Assembly: GCF_030052815.1 (NCBI RefSeq) | Contig: NC_079498.1 | Span: 82,756,992-82,820,991 of the forward strand | Reading direction: 5' to 3' | DNA length: 64,000 nt | DNA from: Hevea brasiliensis | Taxonomy: Eukaryota > Streptophyta > Magnoliopsida > Malpighiales > Euphorbiaceae | In this document: in pieces, positions 36,600 to 50,304 of the stretch | Layout: each line of letters opens with the position of its first letter | Position numbering within the stretch: the stretch's first letter is position 1 | Position numbers and translations under genes: made by a program | Notes under the pieces: generated by a model | What the model saw: only the letters and a program-made list of their open reading frames with translations | What the model was told of the DNA's origin: nothing | Databases searched by the model: none

Positions 36600-36709
36600 A
36601 CGGTTTAGGCGTTTCTGGGCCTAGATTGAGTCCATACCATGCATTGCATTTGTAAGAGTCGAGGTGACACTAATGCAGATCTGTTTGTCTTTCTTATTTT
36701 GAATAGGAT

Positions 36710-37942
36710 ATGGACCCTACATCACAGAGAGCAGTTGAGGAGGAAGTGGAGAGTCATGCTCCACCTGCAGCAGCTGAGATTGGGGGTATGGGAGAACCTG
36801 CTCCGCCAGCTCAAGCAGAGCCTGCTCAGCCTCCACAGGCCATGTTTCAGCAAATGGCCGAATTTTTCAGACAAATGGCTGGGGTAATGCCAGCACCACC
36901 ACCACCTCCACCTCCACAGCAGAAATCACACCTGGAAAGGCTAAGAAAGTTTGGAGCAGTGGACTTTTTTGGTAAGAGAGAAGATGACTCTGTTGCAGCC
37001 GAGAATTGGTTGAACAGAACGGGCAGAGTTCTAAAACAACTCCACTGCACCCCAGAGCAAAACCTAGAGGCTGCCATATCCCTGTTGCAAGATGATGCCT
37101 ACGAATGGTGAGATACTGTGTCCAGTGAAGTGCAGCCAGAAGTTATAACTTGGAACTTCTTCCTCTCCGAATTCAAGAAGAAATATGTGGGTACTGTATA
37201 CCTAGAAGAGAGAAGAAGGGAATTCATTAATCTGAGGCAGAGACAGTTGTCAGTGGCCGAATATGAGAAGGAATTTGTCCGATTGAGCCGCTATGGAAGG
37301 GAGATAGTCCCTAATGAAACTGAAAGGTGCAAGAGATTTGAAGAGGGACTAAATGACAACATAAAGATCCAGCTCACTGCCCTGGGAATCACAGAATTTA
37401 CCAAGTTAGTGGAAGCTGCAATAAAGGTTGAAAAAGTAAGAATCAGTGAGCAGACCAGAAGGGATAGACAGCAGAAGAGGGGCCCGGGTCAGCCTAGTTC
37501 ATCTCCTGCACCTGGGAAGAAGTTCAAGGGTCCACCTGCACAGAGCTTAGGTCAGCCACAAGGTCAAGGTCAGTCTCAGGGGCCCAGGCCACAGTTTACC
37601 CCTAGGAGAGGACAGTCCACACCATCAGTGGGCAGCTCTCCAGGGATGGGATTCAGGGGACCAGCCCCAGCAACTTCTGCATGCCCACACTGTTTGAAAT
37701 GGCATAAGGGGGAGTGTTGGAGAGTGACTGGTGCCTGCTTAAGAAGTGGGTCAACAGAGCATCAGTTGAAGAACTGTACACGCAGAACTACTACAGCTGC
37801 TCCAACACAAGCAGACAGACCTGCCCCTGCACCACAAAGGGGTAGGAAATCTTGCAAATCTGAGGCAGTAGGACCATCACAGAGGCCTGCATCGAGCCCA
37901 GAGAGGCGGATAATGCACCACCTGCCAGAGCTTATGCCCTGA
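36710..37942 (+). pseudogene. gag: Element E gag
   Basis: The ATG at 36710 (M-D-P-T-S-Q-R-A-V) starts a frame that is open to 37942 apart from one TGA at 37109, directly after Y-E-W. A proline run (36895-36915) separates the leader from the capsid domain, which reads AAENWLNRTGRVLKQLHC and EYEKEFVRLSRYG. The basic Gln/Gly/Pro-rich linker (37470-37670) leads to CPHCLKWHKGECW and the knuckle CLRSGSTEHQLKNC, where the second Cys of CCHC is Ser. A frame slip near 37900 precedes a further stop. The same TGA occurs in element A. Confidence 0.87.
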
Positions 37943-37969
37943 GAGCTCAGGAGGAGTAAGATGCCCCGA

Positions 37970-38607
37970 ACGTCATCAGGGGTACGTTCTCCCTCTACAA
38001 TACACCTGTGCATGCATTGGTGGATCCAGGATCCACCCATTCATATATCTGCATCAACTTACCCGTAAAAAGGGGGATACTAGTAGGGGAGAGTGACCAG
38101 GACATTCTGGTCACTAATCCATTGGGCCACAGTGTAGTGGTGAATAAAGTATACAAGGGTTACCCGTTAAGGATTCAGGGGTATGAATTCTTGACAGACC
38201 TAATTGAGTTGCCCTTCCACGAGTTTGATGTGATTTTGGGAATGGACTGGTTGTTACGTCATCAAGCAATGGTTGATTGTAAACTGAAGAGGATTTCTTT
38301 GAAAACTCCTGAGTGTAATGAGATCACAGTTGTGGGGGAAAGGACAGATTTCTTGTCCAATGTCATCTCAGCCACAGTTGCAAGAAGAATGATGAGAAAA
38401 GGCTGTGAAGCCTACCTAGCACATGTGGTGGATACTAGGCAGGCTAAGCCAAACCTGAGTGATATACCCACGATGAGAGACTTCCTGCAGGTATTCCACG
38501 AAGAATTGCCAGTTTGCCACCGAAAGGAAGTTGAATTTGCTATTGAGACAACTGCAGATGCAGACTCATTTCCATTGCTCCTTATAGGATGGCACCCATT
38601 GAATTGA
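37970..38607 (+). pseudogene. pol: Element E protease and linker
   Basis: The aspartic protease has an intact active-site loop, HALVDPGSTHS near 38008-38040, and HEFDVILGMDWL near 38220-38250. The connector to RT reads [16 protein letters not shown]. After 38530 the sequence departs from A and B in a local scrambled patch and the frame is lost at 38607. The protease itself looks undamaged from 38008. It would cleave Gag-Pol. Confidence 0.85.
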
Positions 38608-39830
38608 GGAGTTGAAAACTTCGATTGCAAGAGTTCTTTGGATAAGGGGTTCATACGCCCGATGTGTCACCGTGGGGAGCTCCAGTGCTGTTTGTGAAAA
38701 TGAAGGATGGGACTTTGAGGCTTTGCATCGATTCTGCGTGATTGAATAAAGTGACTGTAAAGAACAAATATCCGTTGCCTAGAATTGATGATCTGTTTGA
38801 TCAGTTAAAGGGAGCGGGAGTATTTTCTAAGATTGATCTCAGATCAGGGTATCATCAGTTGAGGGTGAAGGATGTAGATGTGCCCAAGACTGCATTCAGG
38901 ACCCGATATGGGCATTATGAGTTTTTGGTGATGCCCTTTGGCCTAACAAATGCACCAGCAGCATTCATGGACCTTATGAACCGTATCTTCCATCCACACT
39001 TAGATCGGTTCGTAGTGGTCTTTATTGATGATATTTTGGTGTATTCCAAGACCAGTGAAGAACATGATGAGCAATTGAGGATTGTTCTGCAAACCCTGAG
39101 AGAAAAGAAGCTGTATGCTAAGTTGTCCAAGTGTGACTTCTGGTTGAATGAGATTGCATTCCTTGGACACATAGTGTCAGCTGATGGGATTAGGGTGGAT
39201 CCCAAGAAAATAGAAGCAGTGATGGAATGGAAGCCTCCTAGAAATACAACTGAGGTCAGAAGCTTCTTGGGGCTAGCTGGGTATTATAGAAGATTTGTGA
39301 AGGGATTTTCCTTAATAACTGCTCCAATGACCAAGTTGTTACACAAGAATGTCAAATTTGACTGGAATGACAAGTGTCAGACCAGTTTTGAGAAGTTGAA
39401 GGCTATGTTGACAGAGGCACCAGTGTTAACACAGCCAGTGTCAGGAAAGGACTTCGTGGTCTACAGTGATGCTTCTCATAATGGGTTAGGGTGTGTATTG
39501 ATGCAAGAGGGGAAGGTGGTCGCTTATGCTTCCAGGTAGCTAAGGCCACATGAACAGAATTACCCTACCCATGATCTAAAGCTTGCAGCAATTATCTTCG
39601 CATTGAAGATATGGAGGCATTACTTGTATGGTGAAAAGTGCTACATTTACACAGACCACAAGAGTCTGAAATACTTGCCAACTCAGAAGGAGCTCAACCT
39701 TAGACAGAGGCGATGGATTGAGTTCCTGAAGGACTATGATTGTGTAATTGACTACTATCCTGGGAAGGCAAATGTAGTTGCAGATGCTTTGAGCAGAAAA
39801 TCCATCACAGCTTTGAGATTATTGAATGCC
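38608..39830 (+). pseudogene. pol: Element E reverse transcriptase and RNase H
   Basis: After frame slips in 38610-38740 the RT frame is open from 38742 to 39539. It has [28 protein letters not shown] and the active site FIDDILVYS near 39020-39045. Thumb and connection follow ([19 protein letters not shown]). RNase H begins [10 protein letters not shown] near 39464. A TAG at 39537 replaces a Gln codon, and the same frame continues through YTDHKS to DALSRKS near 39800. RT and RNase H residues are all visible. Apart from the stop and the 5' patch this is the best-kept RT among A, B and E. Confidence 0.92.
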
Positions 39831-40577
39831 CGTCTAACTTTGATTCGAGATGGAGCTATTTTGGCCGAGTTGCAAGTGAGGCCAAACCTGCTACAGCAGA
39901 TTTTAGGTGGGCAGAAAGTAGATGAGAAGCTAATGGCTATTATGAGCAAAATCCCAGAGGGAAAAGCAACTGACTATGAGGTGAAAGCAGATGGGTATCT
40001 GTATTACAAAGGAAGACTATGTGTACCAGATAATGGGGAATTGAAGGCCAGTATTCTAAAAGAGGCACACACCAATGTATATGCTATGCACCCAGGAAGT
40101 ACAAAGATGTATCATGATTTGAAGCTTCAGTATTGGTGGCCTGGTATGAAGAAAGACATAGCTGACTATGTGACTAAATGCTTGACATGTCAGCAAGTCA
40201 AGGCAGAACATCAAGTTCCATCGAGATTGCTGACCTATACGCATACCTGAATGGAAATGGGATCGGGTCACCATGGATTTTGTAAGTGGTCTACCTCTCA
40301 CCCGAAAGAAACATGATGCAGCATGGGTGATAGTGGACAGATTGACAAAGTTAGCACACTTTACGCGATTAGGGTGACTACTCACTAGAAGTTAACAGAA
40401 TTGTATATCAGTGAGATAGTTAGACTGCATGGAATTCCACTTTCCATCATATCTGATCGAGACCCAAGGTTTACATCGAGATTTTGGAAGAAGTTGCATG
40501 AGTCCTTGGGTACACAACTCCACTTCAGCACAGCATTCCATCCTCAGACGGATGGGCAATCCGAAAGAGTAATCCAG
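39831..40577 (+). pseudogene. pol: Element E integrase, first exon
   Basis: The HHCC zinc domain reads HTNVYAMHP and KCLTCQQVK (40070-40200). The frame slips at about 40232 and again near 40365. The catalytic core is recognisable: [30 protein letters not shown] and [13 protein letters not shown]. All three acidic residues are kept, the Glu being GAA at 40563. The exon ends after the Gln codon at 40577, directly before GTAAAC. Confidence 0.88.
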
Positions 40578-40651
40578 GTAAACAATTGAACCAATTGAAT
40601 TGATACAAATATTGAATTGAAATGATAACAATAACATGAAATATATGTCAG
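40578..40651 (+). other. Predicted spliceosomal intron in element E integrase (74 bp)
   Basis: The boundaries are CAG|GTAAAC and ATGTCAG|GTC. It is AT-rich, phase 0 and 74 bp. Removal joins E-R-V-I-Q to V-L-E-D-M-L-R-S-C, the order seen without interruption in element C. Left in, the frame stops after V-N-N. Homologous introns occur in A (26376-26449) and B (49435-49525, minus). Confidence 0.85.
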
Positions 40652-41413
40652 GTCCTTGAGGATATGCTGAGGAGTTGTGTCATTGAGTTTGAGGGAAGTT
40701 GGGATAGATACCTCCCACTGGCAGAATTTGCATACAACAATAGCTACCAAGCTAGCATCCAAATGGCCCCATATGAAGCACTGTATGGGAGGAAATGTAG
40801 AACTCCAGTGTGCTAGACTGAATTGGGCGAAGACAAACTAGTGGGGCAAGACCTGGTGAAACAGACTGAGGAGAAAGTGAAAATAATCAAAGCCAATCTG
40901 AAAGTTGCCTCAGACAGACAGAAATCTTATGCCGACCTGAAGAGAAAAGAAATAGAATATGCGGTTGGCGACAAAGTGTTTCTCAAGGTATCACCGTGGA
41001 AGAAGGTATTGAGGTTTGGAAGAAAATGTAAGTTAAGCCCTAGGTTCATTGGCCCATATGAAGTCATTGAACGTGTGGGTCCAGTGGCCTATAGGCTAGC
41101 TTTACCTCCAGAGCTGGACAAGATCCACAATGTGTTTCACGTATCCATGCTCAGAAGATACCGCTCAGATCCTTCACATGTCATTGCCAGGGAAGAAATT
41201 GAAATACAACCGGATTTGACATATGAAGAAGAACCTCTACGGATCCTGGCTCGGGAAGTAAAAGAATTGAGGAACAAACAAATTCCACTGGCGAAAGTGC
41301 TTTGGAGGCACCACAACACCGAGGAGGCAACTTGGGAAAGTGAAGAGACGATGAGGCAACAGTTCCCTCAACTGTTTGCATTAGGTAAATTTCGAGGACG
41401 AAATTTAAATTAG
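40652..41413 (+). pseudogene. pol: Element E integrase second exon and chromodomain
   Basis: The exon opens [14 protein letters not shown] and has [14 protein letters not shown] then TAG for Trp at 40815. The rest is open to the stop at 41413. It has LKVSPWKKVLRFGRK, FIGPYEVIERVGPVAYRL (GPY/F module) and KIHNVFHVSMLRRYRSDPSH. The chromodomain reads EEEPLRILAREVKELRNK and LAKVLWRHHNTEEATWE, followed by M-R-Q-Q-F-P-Q-L-F and a basic tail. Position and sequence fit the C-terminal chromodomain of chromovirus integrases. Confidence 0.92.
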
Positions 41414-41424
41414 AGGGGAAGAGT
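41412..41424 (+). other. Polypurine tract of element E
   Basis: AGAGGGGAAGAGT ends at the base before the 3' LTR. Confidence 0.88.
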
Positions 41425-41956
41425 TGTAACACCCTCTCGGTAACTACTCCGTACATCCTGCTGTTCCAATGACCAGTGTCGGTCCGGACAGCTAGAATGT
41501 CCGAAAAAATATTCAAACTAAAGTGAAGAACCATAATCAACTCAAATATTGATAAGAAAAATTTAGTAAAAATTTTAGAAATAAAATACAACCAAATTAA
41601 ACGAGCCGGTGCCCTAGCGATGGGTAACCCAGAGGGAAGTTGCGGTTCTCGCAACTAGGAGCCCTAGACCCGGGGGAAAAATTATAAAATAATTTTTGGG
41701 ACTCCAGAGAAGGGTTATTGAGGTTCCCATGGCATTAGAATGCCAAGAAAATATCTAGAAAAATTTTTCAATCGGTACAGACAATTTTGACCCGTTAAGC
41801 CAAACGGAGGGCATTTTGGTCATTTCGCCTTCAGAGGTGATTTTTGACCGACTTATCCAGTTGAGTAAATAATTATTATGACATAAAATATGAATTAATA
41901 TTTATAAGAAAATAATTAAAAATGTGTGAAAGAAATAAAGAAAAAAAAGAAATAAG

Positions 41957-42034
<78 letters not shown>

Positions 42035-44576
42035 TCATGATGACCTCAATTAAAATTTCTAAACCAATGGGGAATTAACAAATTTTATTAAGGGATAAGA
42101 AGGATATAAAATATGACCAAATAATAGAAAAAATTACATCTTCTTCCTTGTTCCCATGGCCGGCACCTTTCCCCTACTTCCTTCCTCCATTGATGCTCAA
42201 ATTGAGCTTTAAATCTTCCAACATCCAACCTTAAAATCCTAGGTCACCTTCACTAAAATTAATCTACACATCCTAAGGAAGCTCTAGGCAGCCACAAAGA
42301 GGAGAAATTCTAAGGAAAATACAAGTCCAAGAAGTGCCACTTAAAGGTTAGTGCATCTATATAGCTAAACCTCTTTACTTTCATGATTAAGGACTTGAAT
42401 TTAGTAAGAAATTGTAATTTAAATGGACAAAAACTCATGTGTATGTGTACATGGATTTCGGCAGCCCTATTGCAGGAATAGGAATGAGTGTTTTGTTGGA
42501 CTTAGAGTGTTCTAGAAATGATGTTTAAGGTATGTATATGAATGGATAATGAACTAGTGTGCTAACTAGGGTGTATGGGTAAATTGAAATGGACACTAGG
42601 GTTTTGAGAAGTGAAAATTTGGCTTGGCTTAGGAAATTGTTAGATAACATTTTAATGGTCAATTAGTGACCATTTTAGGTAAGTTGACCACAATTTGGAC
42701 TGAAATATAGCATGGCAAGGTGAATGTGTAGGCTGCCTAGGGACAGCAGCAGAGTGGCTGAGATTCCAGCCCACTTGGACAGCCATATCTTTGGCTGTGT
42801 AGGTCCAATTAGTGTTTTGCCAATTGGACATGAAACTAGGCTTATAATGGCACATTTTTGCTGAAGAAACCATGCCCAAAAGACCAAAGCAAGAGGACCA
42901 AAAGTTGGCCCCAATCCGGATACCCTGCAACAGCACCTGCAGAAATGACCAAATGAACAGTAACTGTTCATTTGGCCATAACTCACTGTAGATATGGTCA
43001 ATTGACCTGAAATTTTTACAGCAACAATATGAGACATAGAAAAACAACTTTCATGAAGAAACCTACCCCAAATTATGGCCAGAACCCATCCAACAAAGCA
43101 GTGGCAGTCACTATTCATGGTACTGTAGATTTGGTAATTCTGCAGTTTTGGAAATCCGGCCAGCTGTGGTTTTTGGACCATATCTGGAGCTACAAAACTC
43201 TAAATGGAGTGATTCAAAAAAAGAAATTCAACTAGACAAAATAAGGAACAACTTTCATGTTTGCCATTTCTTCAAATTCCCACTGTAACAGTGCTTAATG
43301 GAACAGTAAACTTAGGCTTCAAAAACTAAAATTTCTGCCCTCTTAATTTTAAGTTAGAAATGGTAATGGTGACCAATTCCAACAAGTTTTAAATGCAAAA
43401 TGTGGTATGTTGGGAGTGCCAAAACCAATGTACCTAATTTCTACCTAAAAGTCAACATTTTAGTTGACCAAAGAGGTGAATAGTGACACCGAAACTTGAA
43501 ATTTAAAGATTGAAGAATTTTAAAGTATCAAATGCCCTAGTATACCTAACAAGATTGGTTTGGATAGTTTAGCATGCCAATAGGGTTCAGTTAGCAGTAC
43601 TGCACATGGCAATATTCCATTCTGTGATTTCATGGCTTTTAGCCATTCTGACCTTGCATTGAGATTGGCCTTGTGCCTATTATTATTTACAGCTTATTAG
43701 CTGTTCTGTTGCACACCGGGAGATACGTATGTGACCGATGGTGTGACGGCCTGAGGTACTAGATACCCAGTGCGGTTTACTGCTATCGATCCGATGCCTA
43801 GTGTAGGTTACTTGGGGCAACCAAATGAATAAAAGTGGACAAAGTAAATGATATACAAATACCTAACAAATAAAACATATACATTCGTTACATATTTATT
43901 TCTTGCTATTTCTTTTATTTTATTATTGCACCACTAAGCATTATTGCTTAGCGCGTTGCTTTTGCTATGCGTAGGTACTGGAGATACTGATCGTGAGCAC
44001 AGTTGACCGCAGACTGGGTGAGTCCATCCTGCAGTTCTACACAGTGTCCGTGTCACCTCAACTTCTGCAGTGCATTGGTAGGACACTAGGTGTCATTTTG
44101 GCATTCTGTAAATAAATTTTGATTTTCTCATATGTAATTAAACTTGTGTAAGGTATATTGATGTTCATGTAAATTATGAAAATTTTATTTGTGAATGGAA
44201 AAGTAAATATCTATTTGTGATTTATACTTGATTATCACATGTGATGGATGATTGAGAACTGAAATTGAGAAATGTTGTTGAGATCTTGATATTGCGACTT
44301 TGTTGATGAATTGAAGTTGGGATTGTTTGGAAATTATTTGGAAGTGTTTTTAACAGGTTCCGAAGAACTGTTTTCTCCATTTTTAGCCGGTATTCTGCCG
44401 GATTTTCTATAAAATTTCCAGAACCTCAAATAAATTATAATTTCAATAAATGAACTATATTTCACAAGTTATATTCAAAACTATGATAAAAATTAATTAA
44501 GGTATATTAGAGTGTGCCGGTACACCGTGTGACATTGCTTACTCGGGTATACTGTACACGGGTAAGGGGTGTCACA
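41425..44576 (+). repeat. Element E 3' LTR
   Basis: It is 3,152 bp and matches 33476-36582. The main differences are the expanded AT microsatellite (41961-42030) and short scrambled patches near 43770-43800 and 43970-44040. Confidence 0.94.
41961..42030 (+). repeat. (AT)35 microsatellite in E 3' LTR
   Basis: This is an uninterrupted 70-bp AT run. The same place in the 5' LTR has 14 bp (34019-34032) plus a C-interrupted stub. Confidence 0.95.
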
Positions 44577-44628
44577 GAGTGTGACATGCCTCACTTGGCT
44601 ACACTGTAGACGGGTAAGAGGTGTCACA
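44577..44628 (+). repeat. Element A 3' LTR, part 3 (terminal 52 bp)
   Basis: It matches 9965-10015 and ends AGAGGTGTCACA. It opens with the GAGTG duplication of E. Confidence 0.9.
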
Positions 44629-44633
44629 TTTAG

Positions 44634-44645
44634 TGGTATCAGAGC
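44634..44645 (+). other. Primer-binding site following the A 3' LTR (fragment D)
   Basis: TGGTATCAGAGC lies five bases after an LTR that already ends element A, so this LTR also serves as the 5' LTR of a second internal domain. Confidence 0.92.
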
Positions 44646-44753
44646 ATGGTTTAGGCATTTTTGGGTTTAGATAGGGTACATACCATGTATTGCAATTATA
44701 AGAGTTGAGGTGACACTAATGCAAATATGTTTGTTTTTTGTTATTTTGGTTAG

Positions 44754-45058
44754 GATATTGATCCGGCTTCGCAAAGAGCAGTAAAGGAGGAGGTGGAGAG
44801 TCATGCTCCACCCATGGCTGAAGCTGGAGGTGGAGGAGCTCCTGCTCCACCAATACCTGAGGGACTTGCACAACCCTAACAGGCATTATTTGAGCAAATG
44901 ACGGCCTTTTTTAGACAAATGATAGGGGCAATCCCAACAATCCCGCCACCACAAAAGTCCCATCTGGAGAAGCTAAGAAAATATGAGACTGTGGACTTCA
45001 AAGGAAAGAAAGAAGATGATTCGGCAATAGCTGAAAACTAGTTAGACAGGATGGAGAG
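44754..45058 (+). pseudogene. gag: Fragment D: second gag start of the A family
   Basis: After a T-rich tract ending GTTAG at 44753, the gag frame opens with ATT in place of ATG at 44757 (D-P-A-S-Q-R-A-V follows). It has the same acidic and proline-rich leader as 10144-10461. Stops occur near 44877 (a Gln codon) and 45039 (a Trp codon). The frame is broken at 45059 by the LTR of element B. The remainder should lie beyond the right edge of the window. Confidence 0.83.
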
Positions 45059-48660
<3,602 letters not shown>

Positions 48661-48673
48661 ATTCTTCCCCTCT
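48661..48673 (-). other. Polypurine tract of element B
   Basis: AGAGGGGAAGAAT on the minus strand directly precedes the 3' LTR. Confidence 0.87.
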
Positions 48674-48675
48674 AA

Positions 48676-49434
48676 ATAGAAATTTCGTCCTTGAAATTTA
48701 CTTGATGTGAAGAGCTAAGGGAACTGTTGCCTCATTGTCTCTTCGCTCTACCATGTCGCTTCCTCTATGTTGTGGTGTCTCCATAAGACTTTCACTAATG
48801 GGATCCTCTTGTTTCTGTGTTCTTTCACTTCCCGTGCCAAGATTCTGACTGGTTCTTCTTCATATGTCAAATCAGGTTGCACAATTATCTCCTCTACTGA
48901 AATGACATGTGAAGGATCTGATCTGTCTCTTCTGAGCATTGACACATGGAATACATTGTGAATCTTGTCCAGCTCAGGTGGTAAAGCTAGCCTGTAGGCT
49001 ACTGGACCCACATGTTTAATGACATCGTATGGACCAATACACGTAGGGCTTAACTTACCCTTCTTACCAAATCTTAGCACTTTCTTCCAAGGTGATACCT
49101 TGAGAAACACCTTATTGCCAACCTCATACTCTATATCCTTTCTCCTCAGGTCGGTATATGACTTCTATCTGTCTGAGGCGGCTTTCAAATTGTCTCTGAT
49201 GAGTTTCACTTTTTCCTCAGTCTGTCTCACTAAGTCTGGGCCCACTACTTTCTCGTCCCCCATTTCTGTCCAACATAAGGGAGTCCTGCATCTCCTCCCA
49301 TACAATGCTTCATATGGAGCCATTTTTATGCTGGCTTGGTAGCTGTTATTCTAAGCAAACTCTACCAAAGGAAGATACTTCTTCCAACTTCCTTCAAAGT
49401 CAATGATGCAGCTTCTTAACATATCCTCTAATAC
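48676..49434 (-). pseudogene. pol: Element B integrase second exon and chromodomain
   Basis: After the intron the minus-strand frame reads [29 protein letters not shown] follows, then LKVSPWKKVLRFGKK, GPYDVIKHVGPVAYRL and HNVFHVSMLRR. The chromodomain reads EEEPVRILAREVKEHRNK and VKVLWRHHNIEEATW then TAG. Stops replace codons such as Tyr in EFAYNN and Gln in SDRQKS. The sequence is close to A and E. Confidence 0.88.
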
Positions 49435-49525
49435 CTATCATGCCATATCATTTATGTCATTAGTGTCAGGTCATTATTATTATTCCTTTAACAATTACAG
49501 CAATTCATTAAGTTATAAGGGTTAC
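49435..49525 (-). other. Predicted spliceosomal intron in element B integrase (91 bp)
   Basis: On the minus strand the boundaries are ATTCAA|GTAACC and GCATGATAG|GTATTAG. Removal joins E-R-V-I-Q to V-L-E-D-M-L in phase 0, exactly as in A and E. It is AT-rich and 91 bp. Unspliced, translation stops after V-T-L-I-T. Confidence 0.82.
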
Positions 49526-50304
49526 TTGAATCACCCTTTCTGACTGTCCATCCGTCTGTGGATGAAAAGCCATACTAAAGTGTAGTTAAGTGCCTAAAGA
49601 CTCCTGGAGCCTCTTCCAAAACCTCGAAGTAAATCTCGGATCTCAGTCAGATATGATCGACGTTGGCACTCCATGTAGCTGGATTATCTCATCTATGTAA
49701 ATCTCTGCTAACCTCTCCAGTGTGTAGTCGGCTCTAACTAGTAGGAAGTGAGCTAACTTAGTCAATCTATTCACAATCACCCATATAGTATCATGCTTCC
49801 TCTGTGTCAATGGTAGCCTAGTGACAAAATCCATGGTAATGCGGTCCCACTTCCACTCTGGTATGGATATAGGTTCCAACAACCCTGATGGAACCTGATG
49901 CTCAGCCTTAACTTACTGGCATGTCAAACATCTGGTCACAAAATCACCAATCTCTTTCTTCATTCTAGGCCACCAATAATGTGTTTTCAGGTCTTGGTAC
50001 ATCTTAGTACTTCCTGGGTGTATAGCATGGAAGCTACTGCGCGCCTCCTTCAAGATATTCTTCTTCAGTTTCTCATCTCCTGGTACACATATTCTGCCTT
50101 TATAATACAGGCACCCATCTCCTTTCAACTCATAGTTCGTCTCTTTCCCCTATTGAGTTTTGCCCATGACAGTTAGCAACTTTTCATCCCTTAGCTGTGC
50201 TTCTTGTATTTGCTGTAGTAAGCTTGGCTTTACAAGCAACTCAGCCAAAATTTTCCCATCCTGTGCTAAAGACAACTGAGCATTTAGTGCTCTCAAAGCC
50301 ATCA
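49526..50304 (-). pseudogene. pol: Element B integrase, first exon
   Basis: The zinc domain reads [12 protein letters not shown] and RCLTCQ then TAA. The core has WKWDRITMDFVTRLPL, TSIISD then a stop then [10 protein letters not shown], and [13 protein letters not shown]. The three acidic residues are all kept (the Glu is at 49538-49540). In-frame stops replace Gln or Arg codons, and none is a frameshift in the core. It is non-functional but well aligned. Confidence 0.86.

Larger units (their letters stand above)
34351..36706 (+). other. Predicted leader intron of element E
   Basis: The donor is AAG|GTTAGTG at 34351. The acceptor follows TGTCTTTCTTATTTTGAATAG, ending at 36706, three bases before the gag ATG. 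The 2,356-nt interval spans the rest of the LTR and the PBS. Spliced RNA would have a short leader for gag translation but could not be primed for reverse transcription. This is inferred from sequence only. Confidence 0.42.
33476..44576 (+). mobile_element. Element E: complete Tekay/Del-like chromovirus
   Basis: This 11.1-kb element has LTRs at 33476-36582 and 41425-44576, PBS at 36588, gag at 36710, pol to 41413 and a polypurine tract. It sits inside the A 3' LTR. The flanks are GAATG (33471-33475) and GAGTG (44577-44581). The uninterrupted A 5' LTR has GAGTG here, so the left copy has mutated. The LTRs agree closely over most of their length, pointing to a fairly recent insertion. The coding region has frameshifts and stops and a predicted intron in integrase. 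Confidence 0.94.
4805..44628 (+). mobile_element. Element A: Tekay/Del-like chromovirus, tandem with fragment D and carrying four nested insertions
   Basis: Element A has its 5' LTR at 4805-10015, PBS at 10021, gag in two pieces (10144-10461 and 22836-23760), pol to 27182, PPT at 27181-27193 and its 3' LTR in three pieces (27194-29876, 33136-33475, 44577-44628). Removing S1, F, S2 and E leaves LTRs of about 3.1 kb on each side. Gag has a CCHC knuckle and pol ends in a chromodomain, so it is a chromovirus. The long LTRs and terminal chromodomain fit the Tekay/Del clade. Both LTR copies start TATAA instead of TGTAA. A second PBS and gag (fragment D) follow the 3' LTR. Confidence 0.85.
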
